NCBI GenBank assembly: GCA_002471345.1
Contig: DKPS01000029.1
Location: 1-26,209 of the forward strand
Reading direction: 5' to 3'
Length of the DNA: 26,209 bases
Origin: Saprospiraceae bacterium UBA7328
GTDB taxonomy: Bacteria > Bacteroidota > Bacteroidia > Chitinophagales > Saprospiraceae
Positions 1 through 8,325 of this stretch are shown here, one piece after another. Position numbers and translations under genes: made by a program. Under the pieces are notes generated by a model, which did not search any database, had not been told where the DNA came from, and saw only the letters and a program-made list of their open reading frames with translations. Positions within the stretch are counted from its first letter, which is position 1. Each line of letters starts with the position of its first letter.

Positions 1-32
1 GTTGGTTAAATAAAAAAATTAGGAATTAATTT

Positions 33-749
33 TTAAAATGTTCTTAACCGCGGCATAATTTCCGGGGGATAATTCTTTGCTAATGGTACCTGGGTGTCTC
101 CTATAGTGATAGCATTAGGTCCTACATCACTAACATGATCTAGATTCACCGCATAGGATCTATGAGTTCTAATGATTTTATCTGAAGCCAATTTATTCAC
201 AAATCCACTGATCGTAGATCGAATGATATGAGTCTTGTCTTCAGAATGAAGGTCTATGTAATTATCACTTTTTTGAATGTATCTAATTTCATCAATTGAT
301 ACTTTGATAAACCTATGATCAGATTTCACAAAGATGGCATCATTAAAGATAGCTAACTGCTCTTCTGGATTAGTATTCTCATTTACACTAAAGTTTTCCA
401 TTGCCACTTCAATAGCGGCAAATAGCTGTTCTTCTTTGAATGGCTTAAGAATATAGGCCGAAGGGTGAGTAGATTTTGCCCTTACAATAGTGGATGTGTC
501 TCCTATTGAACTTGTAAAAATAAAAGGGATTCTTCTGATCTGATTAATACTTTTAGCTACTTCTACCCCATCCTTTGATCCATTGAGATTAATGTCAAGT
601 AAAGCTAAATCTGGTTGATCATTTTTTATAATATCTATAGCTTCGTCATAATCCACTGCCTGTCCACAAACTTCATATCCTCTATCTTCTAGCATCATAC
701 AGATGTCTTCTGATATTATCATTTCATCTTCTACAATAAGGATTTTCAT
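33..749 (-). CDS. LytTR-family response regulator
   Basis: A two-domain transcriptional response regulator of 238 residues, typical for REC-LytTR proteins. The receiver domain (about 1-120) shows the acidic pocket E7/D8/E9, the phospho-acceptor D52 in LALLDINLNG, the switch Thr in FIFTS (79) and K102 in YILKPF. A short linker leads to a LytTR DNA-binding domain (about 133-236) with the usual RYIQKSDNYIDLH and IIRTHRSYAVNLDHV motifs. It lies one base after the stop of the upstream kinase fragment (TGA, T, ATG), so the two are co-transcribed and probably translationally coupled. By family it is phosphorylated by that kinase and binds direct-repeat promoter sites; its targets are not visible. 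The kinase is interrupted, so its input may be impaired. Confidence 0.93.
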   Translation of the reverse strand: MKILIVEDEMIISEDICMMLEDRGYEVCGQAVDYDEAIDIIKNDQPDLALLDINLNGSKDGVEVAKSINQIRRIPFIFTSSIGDTSTIVRAKSTHPSAYILKPFKEEQLFAAIEVAMENFSVNENTNPEEQLAIFNDAIFVKSDHRFIKVSIDEIRYIQKSDNYIDLHSEDKTHIIRSTISGFVNKLASDKIIRTHRSYAVNLDHVSDVGPNAITIGDTQVPLAKNYPPEIMPRLRTF

Positions 750-750
750 A

Positions 751-1152
751 TCAAACTGCTTTTTTCAGATCATTGAATGAAAGAGAAATATACGCTCCAT
801 TTCTATTTTCGATAGATAAATCTCCTTTGAGTTGTTTTACACCTAAAGACTTCACCAATTTCATACCTAAGCTGTTGGATTTTCTATCATTTAAATCTTT
901 GGCAATACCAATTCCATCATCCTCTACTTTGAGTAAATACTTTCCATTCTCATCAGAACTTAAACTAATATTTATTACTCCATTATCCCTTGAATTAAAT
1001 GCATGTTTGTAAGCATTAGAAACCAATTCATTTACAATCAATCCGACTGGGATAGCTGTGTCAATATCAAAAAGAAGGTCATGAGCATGAATTTCATAGT
1101 TGATATCTTTGACATCACTTTTAAATGAACTTGACAGATAATTCATCAATTG
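751..1152 (-). pseudogene. Sensor histidine kinase, C-terminal ATPase part (cut off by amber codon)
   Basis: This is the downstream part of one kinase gene. It carries the HATPase_c domain: N-box NELVSNAYKHAF, G1-box DDGIGI and a late SLGMKLVKSLGVKQLKGDL G2 region. It is in the same frame as the upstream part, separated only by the TAG at 1153-1155 (read ...Asn-Tyr-Leu-stop-Gln-Leu-Met-Asn-Tyr-Leu). A restart at the TTG or ATG (1149 or 1146) is possible. Such a product would be an ATPase domain of about 132 residues without the H-box or sensor, and could phosphorylate only by acting in trans on the upstream half. It ends with TGA directly before the response-regulator ATG. I read it as half of a broken gene rather than a natural stand-alone protein. 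Confidence 0.75.
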
Positions 1153-1155
1153 CTA
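1153..1155 (-). other. In-frame amber codon between H-box and ATPase domain
   Basis: The codon TAG is followed by CAA TTG ATG in the same frame, and the protein similarity continues directly on the other side. HisKA_2 kinases usually have a Y-L-x-x-L helix here, so a Gln codon (CAG) changed by one C-to-T transition is the simplest origin. TAG also terminates intact genes in this window (6219-6221 and 7250-7252), which argues against recoding. Confidence 0.8.
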
Positions 1156-3084
1156 CAAATAATTTTGCATATTGATACTCGCTACTTCTTCATTTTGGTA
1201 AAGGTTCTGATGTATTAAAGACATAGCCTCCACTCTATTTCTTCCTTCGTTAATACTTGCCAAGACGTTGTTATCCTTTATTTTTTTGGATTGCAGATTG
1301 AGCAAGCTGGAGATGATTTGAAGATTGTTCTTTACCCTATGATGTATTTCTTTTAATAATACTTCCTTTTGTTCTAATGATTCTTGGATGACCATATTCT
1401 GTTCTGCAATCTCTTCATTTTTAAGTGATAATAGGTTATTTGATTTTTGCTTTTGCTTGGAATTATAAAAGAGCATAGATGCGAATCCAATTAACAATAC
1501 TACTCCTCCTAAAGAAAGGTTTCTTACCAATTCTGATTGAGTTAATAATTCGTTTTGCAATAAAGTCTCTTTTTCAAGACTAGCTATTTCATCATCTCTT
1601 TTTTGAGTCTCATAAATGGTCTGCATTTTGACAGTCTCTTCATTTATTTTGTCATTGAGAAGTTTCGTTTTTAGATCTGTGAATTTCTTTTGGCTTTCAA
1701 ATGCTTTATCCATTTGTCCACTGAGAGCATAGGATTGAGCTAGATCTTCATATGAGGCGCCCTCACCTTTTATATCATTAATACTTTTAGATAATTCTGC
1801 AGACTTTAAAATATACTCTATTGCCTCCAGTGGTTTGTTCATATCATTCAGCAGTCTTCCAACTTGCTGATTCATCCAAGCTATTTTAAGTTGTTGGCCT
1901 AGCTGTTGTGCATTCTCTAATCCTTTTAATAAGTAGGATTTAGCAGAGACTAAATCTCCTTTAGCTTGATAATTCCTTCCTATATTTTTAAACGAATAAC
2001 TCAATCCTCGTATATCTCCCATCTCGTTTCTCAACTTCAAATCTAGAAGACAATATTCTTCTGCGATGTCAAATTTTCCATTGAATCTATAATAGATATT
2101 AATACCCTGGTAGGCATTGGCTAAGGCATCTTTATTGTTAGTTTTTTTGGCAAGATCAATCGCTAAGTTCCAGTATTCTATAGCTTTTTCATCGCTTTCG
2201 ATATCCCAATATACAGAGGCTATATTGTTATGTAAATCCGCTACTCTCACTATATCACCTAAACTCTCATAATAGGTAAGAACTTCTATAAATTGCTCTA
2301 ATGCCTTGTCATAATCACCAAGATATCTATGTGTAAATGCTATTTTCTTAAGCACTAAAATCTCCAGATCTCTATTTCTGCTTTTCTCACTTCTTGTTAT
2401 TTCAAGTGCCCGATTATAATTTTCAAAAGATTCTAAATACAAGCCTTCTCTTTCTTTGTATTCACCATAACCAGTTTGGGCTTTTGCTAACCCCAAATCA
2501 TAACCGATCTCATCACTAAGGATTCTGCATCGATCATAACTTTTTAATGTCATCTCACTGTTTCCTTTTCTCCTGTATATCGCAGCTGCAAAAGCGTGTG
2601 CATCAGATTCAAATCTTTTGTTATTTATCTCACGAGAAAGGCTTACTAATTCTTTAGTTAGATCAAGAGCTTCATCAAAAGCTCCTTTAGGCATAAGGCT
2701 TTTGATTGTAGTAAAACCAGATCTTATCACTAACTCATTATCATCAAATTTAGAAGCCAATTCATAGCTCTCCTTGGCATACTTGATAGCATTATCGACA
2801 TCATAGAGCACATATTCATCTGAAATTTGTATTAGAGTTTCTACCAGTATCGTAGTGTCATTTGTATTAGACAAGATTGATTGTAAACTATCAATATTAG
2901 CAGCAGTGTAACTCTTCTGAAGCCCAGTCAAAAGAAGCACAAAAGCAACTAAAAAAAGTTTCCAATAAACTTCATTCTTCAATACACTATATAGATTTTG
3001 ATTCTGTAACTTCAAAAAGTTTGCTTTAAAATGGATATAAACCCAAAATAAACAATTAGTGTAAATGATAACAGAAATAGCCAT
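1153..3084 (-). pseudogene. TPR sensor histidine kinase, N-terminal part ending at amber codon
   Basis: Sensor part of a TPR-type HisKA_2 kinase. In order: a hydrophobic export signal (about 45-60), an alpha-helical tetratricopeptide region (about 65-500), a coiled coil, one membrane helix ([19 protein letters not shown], about 522-540), a second coiled coil and the H-box [11 protein letters not shown] with candidate phospho-acceptors H581/H582. The frame ends at TAG (1153-1155), where relatives run straight into the ATPase domain. The listed start is doubtful: 3065-3084 would overlap the divergent ABM gene head to head, and the first 34 residues are not signal-like. Better starts are TTG at 2982 in frame, or ATG at 2975, which needs one extra T in the T7 run (2951-2957) and then gives a textbook signal peptide. 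The gene probably has two lesions. Confidence 0.8.
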
Positions 3085-3352
3085 GCTCTATATCAAAGAA
3101 GGAAGTGAAAGACAGTTTGAAATAGATTTTAGTACAGCTTCTAAATATATCAGTTCTATCAATGGTTACATCAATCATAAAATTTTGAAGTGTTTAGAGC
3201 AAAGTCATAAATATGTACTGATTGTAGAATGGAAATCTTTAGAAGATCATACCATAGGATTTAGGACCTCGCCTCAATATCAAAAATGGAAAGAGATACT
3301 TCATCATTATTATGAGCCCTTCCCTATTGTAGAGCATTACAAATCATTATGA
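3065..3352 (+). CDS. Antibiotic biosynthesis monooxygenase (ABM) domain protein
   Basis: A 95-residue single-domain protein with the dimeric alpha-beta ferredoxin-like ABM fold. It shows an N-terminal strand [12 protein letters not shown], the helix [16 protein letters not shown], the strand [14 protein letters not shown] and the C-terminal helix with [15 protein letters not shown]. Length is normal for the family, which covers heme or quinol oxygenases and many uncharacterised members, so no substrate can be given. The ATG at 3065 is well placed. It is divergent from the kinase and followed 79 bases later by the glycosidase gene on the same strand. Probably cytoplasmic, with no signal peptide. 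Confidence 0.85.
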   Translation: MITEIAMLYIKEGSERQFEIDFSTASKYISSINGYINHKILKCLEQSHKYVLIVEWKSLEDHTIGFRTSPQYQKWKEILHHYYEPFPIVEHYKSL

Positions 3353-3431
3353 CAATATAGTTTTATTCACTGCAAATTTTGACTGCCCTTATTTTCATAC
3401 ATTGTTAGACTATCAATAATATGGGAAATCA

Positions 3432-6221
3432 ATGAGGTCTCTTACTTATCTTATCATCTTATCTTCAATCATTCTATTTCAAAACTGCACCAATGAAATA
3501 CCAGAAAATTGGCAATGGGAAACAGTTAAAACCATAGGGCAACCTACTGCACGACATGAAGCTGGGCTAGTCAGTTATCAAGACAAGTTATACTTAATGG
3601 GTGGTCGAAGAGTGAATCCGACATCAGTATATGATCCGTTAGTTAACGAATGGACAGAGCATTCTCCTACTCCTTTAGAGATTCATCATTTCCAACCTGT
3701 GGTGTATGGAGATAAAATTTACATTGTTGGAGCAATGACAGGAAAGTGGCCCAACGAAACTCCTTTGGAAAAAGTGATGGTTTATGATCCTGAAAAAGAT
3801 GAATATCAAGAATCTCATGACATACCCGTGCACAGAAGAAGAGGTGGTGCAGGAGTTGCTGTATTTGGAGGAAAAATCTATATAGTCGGTGGTATTACTC
3901 ACGGACATCAAAATGGCTATAAAAACTGGATGGATGAGTATAATCCAGAGACTGGAGAATGGATTACACTTCCAGATGCACCTCATAATCGAGATCATTT
4001 TCAAGCAATTGTAAATAATGATAAACTTTATGCTTTTGCTGGAAGGCGTACTTCACATCACAACGGAAATGATATGAACCTCACCTCCTCACATGGAAAT
4101 GTATTTGATCTTAAAAGCAAAAAATGGGAACAGGTAAGCAATAATCTGTCTGTCCCAACAATGCGAGCTGGGAATTCAGCTTTTGTTTGGAATAATGATA
4201 TAATTATTGGAGGTGGTGAAAGTATGGCTCATGAAGCAGCTCATGATGAAGTCGAAGCCTTCAATACTTCAAGTGGCCTATGGAGTAAATGGCCATCACT
4301 TAATCAAGGTAGGCATGGTACAGGTTTCGCCATCATTGGGGACTATGTATATATTGCTTCTGGATGTGGTAAAAGAGGAGGAGAACCTGAACTAACATCT
4401 TTAGAAAGATTACAATTGCCAAAAGGAAATGCTAAACCTATTTCTAAAGAGATTGATCAGACTCCAGTTTATTCACAATGGCATACCATAACCATTCCTT
4501 TCCACGGACCAGAAACTAGTGAAACGGATGATGACAATCCTTTTTTGAACTATAGATTATCAGTAGAATTCAGTAATGAAAGTGGCAATCAGATGATAAG
4601 AGGATATTATGCCGCAGATGGGAATGCAGGAGAAACGAGTGCCGCGGCTGGTAATATTTGGCAAGTTCGGTTCACCCCTGATAAAGCCGGTGAATGGACC
4701 TATTCTGCGACATTACAAAAAGGAGACAGCATAGCTCTCATCGATGACATCATTGAAGGTGATATTGTTTCGATAACAAATAATGAAGGTAAATTCTCTG
4801 TGATGACATCTGACAAAGAAGGACCGGACTTCAGAGCAAATGGAAGACTGATAGCTGATAAAGGATTTTTCAAATTTGAGAATACTCATGATTATTGGAT
4901 GAAGGCCGGAGCCAATAGTCCAGAGAACTTTTTAGCATTTGAAGGATTTGATGATACCTACAGAATCAAAGCAGAAGCAAGAGAAGGAGAGGCTTCAGCA
5001 CTAGGGACTATTCACTCATTTGATCCACACATTGATGACTGGAAGACTGGAGATCCTACCTGGCAAAATGGAAAAGGGAAAGCCATTATTGGTGCCACAA
5101 ATTACCTGGCATCAAAGGGAATGAACAGTATTTACTTCTTAACGATGAACATCTTGGGTGACGGTAAAGATGTATGGCCATATGCAAGCCCTGATGATTT
5201 CACTCGATTTGATGTGAGCAAACTGGATCAGTGGGAAGTGGTATTCCAACATATGCAATCCAAAGGAATACTGTTGCATTTTGTAACACAAGAAACTGAA
5301 AATGAAACCATGCTCGATAATGGCAATACAGGTCCTATGCGACAGCTGTACTATCGAGAACTTATAGCAAGGTTTGGACATCATCTTGGACTAGTTTGGA
5401 ATCTTGGAGAAGAAAATGGACCAGCTGACTGGACTCCAATAGGTCAAAATGATGCACAAAGGAAGGCTATGGCTTCATTTATAAATGACAATGATCCCTA
5501 CAACCATCCGATCTTATTACATACACATTCTTATGACCCGATCAGAGAGGATATATTAAATGATATAATAGGTTATAAAGATTTAGATGGGCTCTCTTTC
5601 CAACAAGCAGACAGGACCAAAACCTCTGAACAGATAGAGATGTGGAGAAAGAAATCTAAAGAAAAAGGTCATGAATGGCTTATTGCTATGGATGAAATTG
5701 GAGAATGGCACACTGCTGTAAAAACGGACGAAGAAGAGAAAGACCACGCCTCATTAAGAGGCAGCACTTTATGGGGATCACTGATGTCAGGAGCAGCAGG
5801 TGTGGAGTGGTATTTTGGAGCAAGGCATCCGCATAATGACCTCACTTCTGAAGATTGGAGACAACGTGATCGACTTTGGGAATTGACATATTATGCGAAA
5901 GACTTTTTTGACCAATATCTCCCTTATTGGGACATGGAAGCAGACCATAATTTGATCAGGATGTCCGATGCATTCTGTTTAAAAAAAGAAGATGAAATAT
6001 ATGCAATCTATCTTCCATCTACTCGAAATGTACAGATGGACCTAACCCAAACCGAAGGAGAGTATAATATAGAATGGTACAATCCATTGAAAGGAGGTGA
6101 ACTACTCAAGGGGACAATCAAAAATATAAGTGGTGGCAAAATTCAAAATTTAGGAATCCCTCCGAGTAGTGATACTGATCCTGCGAAACAGGATTGGGTA
6201 GTATTAATCCGAAAGGCATAG
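3432..6221 (+). CDS. Kelch-repeat / DUF5060 / DUF4038-type glycoside hydrolase lipoprotein
   Basis: A 929-residue exported lipoprotein. The N-terminus is a signal sequence with a Bacteroidota-type lipobox (ILFQNC, Cys19). Residues about 25-345 form a six-bladed kelch propeller: the units repeat a K/D-x-Y-hydrophobic-GG core (KLYLMGGRR, KIYIVGAMT, KIYIVGGIT, KLYAFAGRR and others). Residues about 350-440 match the DUF5060 Ig-like domain found ahead of glycosidases (WHTITIPFHGPE, GEWTYSATL). About 465-830 is a TIM-barrel hydrolase of the DUF4038/collagenase-like type, with an acid/base candidate in WNLGEEN (656-662) and a nucleophile candidate in MDEIGEW (E755). The end (about 840-925) resembles the C-terminal beta domain common in these enzymes. 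Likely a surface-attached polysaccharide hydrolase; the sugar specificity is not readable. Stop is TAG. Confidence 0.85.
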   Translation: MRSLTYLIILSSIILFQNCTNEIPENWQWETVKTIGQPTARHEAGLVSYQDKLYLMGGRRVNPTSVYDPLVNEWTEHSPTPLEIHHFQPVVYGDKIYIVGAMTGKWPNETPLEKVMVYDPEKDEYQESHDIPVHRRRGGAGVAVFGGKIYIVGGITHGHQNGYKNWMDEYNPETGEWITLPDAPHNRDHFQAIVNNDKLYAFAGRRTSHHNGNDMNLTSSHGNVFDLKSKKWEQVSNNLSVPTMRAGNSAFVWNNDIIIGGGESMAHEAAHDEVEAFNTSSGLWSKWPSLNQGRHGTGFAIIGDYVYIASGCGKRGGEPELTSLERLQLPKGNAKPISKEIDQTPVYSQWHTITIPFHGPETSETDDDNPFLNYRLSVEFSNESGNQMIRGYYAADGNAGETSAAAGNIWQVRFTPDKAGEWTYSATLQKGDSIALIDDIIEGDIVSITNNEGKFSVMTSDKEGPDFRANGRLIADKGFFKFENTHDYWMKAGANSPENFLAFEGFDDTYRIKAEAREGEASALGTIHSFDPHIDDWKTGDPTWQNGKGKAIIGATNYLASKGMNSIYFLTMNILGDGKDVWPYASPDDFTRFDVSKLDQWEVVFQHMQSKGILLHFVTQETENETMLDNGNTGPMRQLYYRELIARFGHHLGLVWNLGEENGPADWTPIGQNDAQRKAMASFINDNDPYNHPILLHTHSYDPIREDILNDIIGYKDLDGLSFQQADRTKTSEQIEMWRKKSKEKGHEWLIAMDEIGEWHTAVKTDEEEKDHASLRGSTLWGSLMSGAAGVEWYFGARHPHNDLTSEDWRQRDRLWELTYYAKDFFDQYLPYWDMEADHNLIRMSDAFCLKKEDEIYAIYLPSTRNVQMDLTQTEGEYNIEWYNPLKGGELLKGTIKNISGGKIQNLGIPPSSDTDPAKQDWVVLIRKA

Positions 6222-6250
6222 ATGATCCACATGGTATAAATTAATCTTAC

Positions 6251-6889
6251 ATGAAAATTGAAGCTTTACATGAATTTCATGATCCCGATTTTGCTCAAGG
6301 CTGGTCTGATAAGTTCGAACCAACTAAAGATAGACTTGATCTTTTTAAAACGATATCTGATCAGTTGAAAGATGAGACCACTTTTCAAATATTAGAATTA
6401 GGTATAGGACCTGGCTACTTAACTGAATATATTTTGACAAATCTTTCTAATGTGAGATGCGAAGGACTAGATTATTCAGAAGCGATGTTGTCTATAGCGA
6501 AAGAAAGAACATCAAATCACAATGAGAGAATATCATTCACTCAAGCAGATTTAGTAAATGAACTTTGGTCAAAGAAAATAAAAACACAACCAAACGCCAT
6601 AGTTTCCACATGGGCACTTCACGATTTGTTTAATTTAGAAAGTATAAAATCTGTATTTAGATTAGCATATGAATTGCTTCCAGAAGGAGATGTTTTCCTC
6701 AACGGAGATTTTGTAAAACCTGAAGAATCGACCACAGAATATGAAGGAGGAAGAATCCGTCCTAGTGAACATGTTTTTCTTTTAAAAGATGTAGGTTTTC
6801 AATCAGTCAACTGTATAAAAGAATTTGAGAAAAACGTCCATAATCCAACTACGGCTAATAACTATTCATGCTTTATGGCTGTGAAGTAA
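6251..6889 (+). CDS. Class I SAM-dependent methyltransferase
   Basis: A 212-residue cytoplasmic protein with the Rossmann methyltransferase fold. Motif I is FQILELGIGPGYL (about 45-57), followed by the acidic residue at the end of beta-2 (CEGLDYSEAML), a motif-II-like SFTQADLV and the motif III/IV segment NAIVSTWALHDLF. Residues after 145 are typical of Methyltransf_25/12 proteins. It lacks the extra domains that would reveal a substrate. It starts 30 bases after the glycosidase stop on the same strand and may share its transcript. Substrate unknown. Confidence 0.85.
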   Translation: MKIEALHEFHDPDFAQGWSDKFEPTKDRLDLFKTISDQLKDETTFQILELGIGPGYLTEYILTNLSNVRCEGLDYSEAMLSIAKERTSNHNERISFTQADLVNELWSKKIKTQPNAIVSTWALHDLFNLESIKSVFRLAYELLPEGDVFLNGDFVKPEESTTEYEGGRIRPSEHVFLLKDVGFQSVNCIKEFEKNVHNPTTANNYSCFMAVK

Positions 6890-6964
6890 AACTCCTCAGC
6901 CCATACTCAATTCAGTAATCATAGAGTGTAAATATTAATCTTTATTCTTTCTAAAAAATACGTC

Positions 6965-7252
6965 ATTAAAAAATTTGCAATTCTCACTATAGGTTTCGAA
7001 AATCCAACACCAGAAATCATGCAAGAGTGGATGAAATGGTTTGATTCCATTCAAGGTAGTATCATAGAACAAGTCGGTTTTATAGGTGGAAAAGAAGTTA
7101 CAAAAGATGGCACCATTGATCTCAAAATGGATTTAGATGCCATAACTGGATTGCTCTTCATTAAAGCAAAAAGTATGGAAGACGCACTAACAGTAGCTAA
7201 AGGATGTCCTATGATTACAAGTACTAAGGTGTATGAAGTGAGGGAACATTAG
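6965..7252 (+). CDS. YciI/YCII-like small protein, probable AUU start
   Basis: A YCII-superfamily protein (dimeric alpha-beta barrel, often DGPF-like). The first ATG is at 7019, which would give 77 residues, but the same frame is open upstream and encodes IKKFAILTIGFENPTPEIM. That is exactly the missing first strand and loop of the fold (family members begin M-K-K-F-x-x-L). The residue in the Met position is ATT at 6965, and there is no ATG, GTG or TTG at that place. So either AUU initiates, or the ATG has been mutated or misread, or a shortened protein is made. The rest shows WMKWFDSI, the Gly-rich turn GFIGGKEV and the late AKGCPMITSTKVYEVRE strand. Ends with TAG TAG. Function not known; such proteins are often peroxide- or dye-peroxidase-related or unassigned. 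Confidence 0.75.
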   Translation: MKKFAILTIGFENPTPEIMQEWMKWFDSIQGSIIEQVGFIGGKEVTKDGTIDLKMDLDAITGLLFIKAKSMEDALTVAKGCPMITSTKVYEVREH

Positions 7253-7264
7253 TAGTGATTAGAA

Positions 7265-7891
7265 TCACCCTAATGCCTCTACTAAAGCCTTTGCCTTTTG
7301 AGTTATTGCTTTATAATTTTTCTGAGCTATCAATTCTTTGTCCACTAATGCACTACCTATTCCTAAACCTAAGGCTCCTGCATCAAGCCAAGCCCTGGCA
7401 TTGTCTGCATTGATCCCTCCTGTCGGAAATATAGGAATATGTGGTAAGGGTGCTCTGATAGCTTTTAGATATCCTATACCAAATTGATCCGCAGGGAATA
7501 GTTTTATAATATCTGCTCCCCAATCATAAGCCTGCACCACTTCTGATGGAGTGAATGCACCTGATATGATAGGTTTATCTAGTGCATGTGATGCCTCTAT
7601 TACCGTTTTCTTTGACACTGGAGTGACTATATATTCTGCTCCAGAATCTATAGCGGCTCTGGCCGTTTTGGCATCTGCTACAGACCCTACTCCTGCAAGT
7701 ACTCCTGACTTTTGAGATAATTTCTGAATTTCATTTAGGGCATTGGGAGTAGTCATTGTGACTTCAATTGAAGTAATTCCTCCTTCAGCTATTGCGCAGG
7801 ATACTGGATATACCTCTGATGGATCATCAAGCCGAATGATAGCCACAAGTCTTGATTCTAGAAGTTGAGATAGTATTTGATCTTTAGACAT
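7265..7891 (-). CDS. eda: 2-dehydro-3-deoxy-phosphogluconate (KDPG) / KHG aldolase
   Basis: A class I aldolase of 208 residues that splits KDPG to pyruvate and glyceraldehyde-3-phosphate, or KHG to pyruvate and glyoxylate. Visible family marks: R20 in VAIIR, the catalytic E43 in SIEVTMTTP, the Schiff-base lysine K130 in DIIKLFPADQFG and the phosphate-binding loop IPIFPTGGI. Length is normal and the ATG start is unambiguous. It stands alone on the minus strand. No KDG kinase or Edd dehydratase lies nearby, so it more likely serves uronate or keto-deoxy sugar breakdown than a local Entner-Doudoroff operon. This fits with the sugar hydrolase upstream, though that link is inferred. Confidence 0.93.
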   Translation of the reverse strand: MSKDQILSQLLESRLVAIIRLDDPSEVYPVSCAIAEGGITSIEVTMTTPNALNEIQKLSQKSGVLAGVGSVADAKTARAAIDSGAEYIVTPVSKKTVIEASHALDKPIISGAFTPSEVVQAYDWGADIIKLFPADQFGIGYLKAIRAPLPHIPIFPTGGINADNARAWLDAGALGLGIGSALVDKELIAQKNYKAITQKAKALVEALG

Positions 7892-8253
7892 TGTGTATTT
7901 AGATTAATCCAATTGGGAATCAAAGTTAAAATGATCTAATAGATTTATGATATTCTATCCAGTACTATCTGGCAATTAGATGATGTCCTCACTGAAAGCT
8001 TAGAAATCAGAATGGTTTCAAAGGATTATACAAACGGGTTTGGGTTTTTTTTTCTAAAAGATGAAAAGTAAACTTGTCTGATAATACCTTAAATGTTTCG
8101 TCTCAGCTGGATACCACTAAAGTCAATTGTCATAAAGCGCCAAATAAAAAGCTCAGGGATGAGAATATTTGGAATATCTTTTCTACCAATAAATGGATTG
8201 AAATAAAGAATGGATTAATGTCGAAAGCATTAACTTGGAAATGTGAAAGAAAA
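7892..8253. other. Intergenic region with possible gene remnants
   Basis: Between the aldolase start and the LamG-EEP gene there is no convincing complete gene. The plus strand is open from 7943 to the TAA at 8069-8071. Its translation is protein-like (W-Q-L-D-D-V-L-T-E-S-L-E-I-R near 7970-8011, then D-Y-T-N-G-F-G-F-F-F), but its only ATG is at 8012 and it contains a T9 run (8045-8053). A second frame is open from TTG 8074 to 8325. I recognise neither; they could be the tail of a deleted gene. The aldolase promoter should lie at the left end. Confidence 0.3.
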
Positions 8254-8325
8254 ATGAGTAAGAATATATGCTTACTTATCGTTTCGGCTTACCTATGGAT
8301 AAGTTGTAAAAGATTCAAAACATGA
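8254..8325 (+). CDS. Mini lipoprotein leader-like peptide
   Basis: A 23-residue reading frame from ATG 8254, with Met-Ser-Lys followed by a hydrophobic core and a lipobox-like LWISC (Cys18), ending after only five more residues. Its stop overlaps the ATG of the following gene (ATGA at 8322-8325), which suggests translational coupling. It could be a real lysis- or leader-type lipopeptide, or the signal sequence left over from a deleted lipoprotein. An in-frame extension back to TTG 8074 exists but is not signal-like. Low certainty. Confidence 0.3.
   Translation: MSKNICLLIVSAYLWISCKRFKT

Noticed and set aside
773..1012. Other open frames opposite or out of phase with clear genes (for example 773-1012, 3675-4004, 4207-4395, 5139-5384, 9736-9918, 15846-16070, 22386-22616, 25356-25580)
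   Set aside because: All lie within well-supported genes in another frame and show no recognisable domain or signal.
8074..8253. Extension of the mini-lipoprotein frame back to TTG 8074
   Set aside because: The added 60 residues are not protein-like for an exported protein and would put the signal sequence at the C-terminus.
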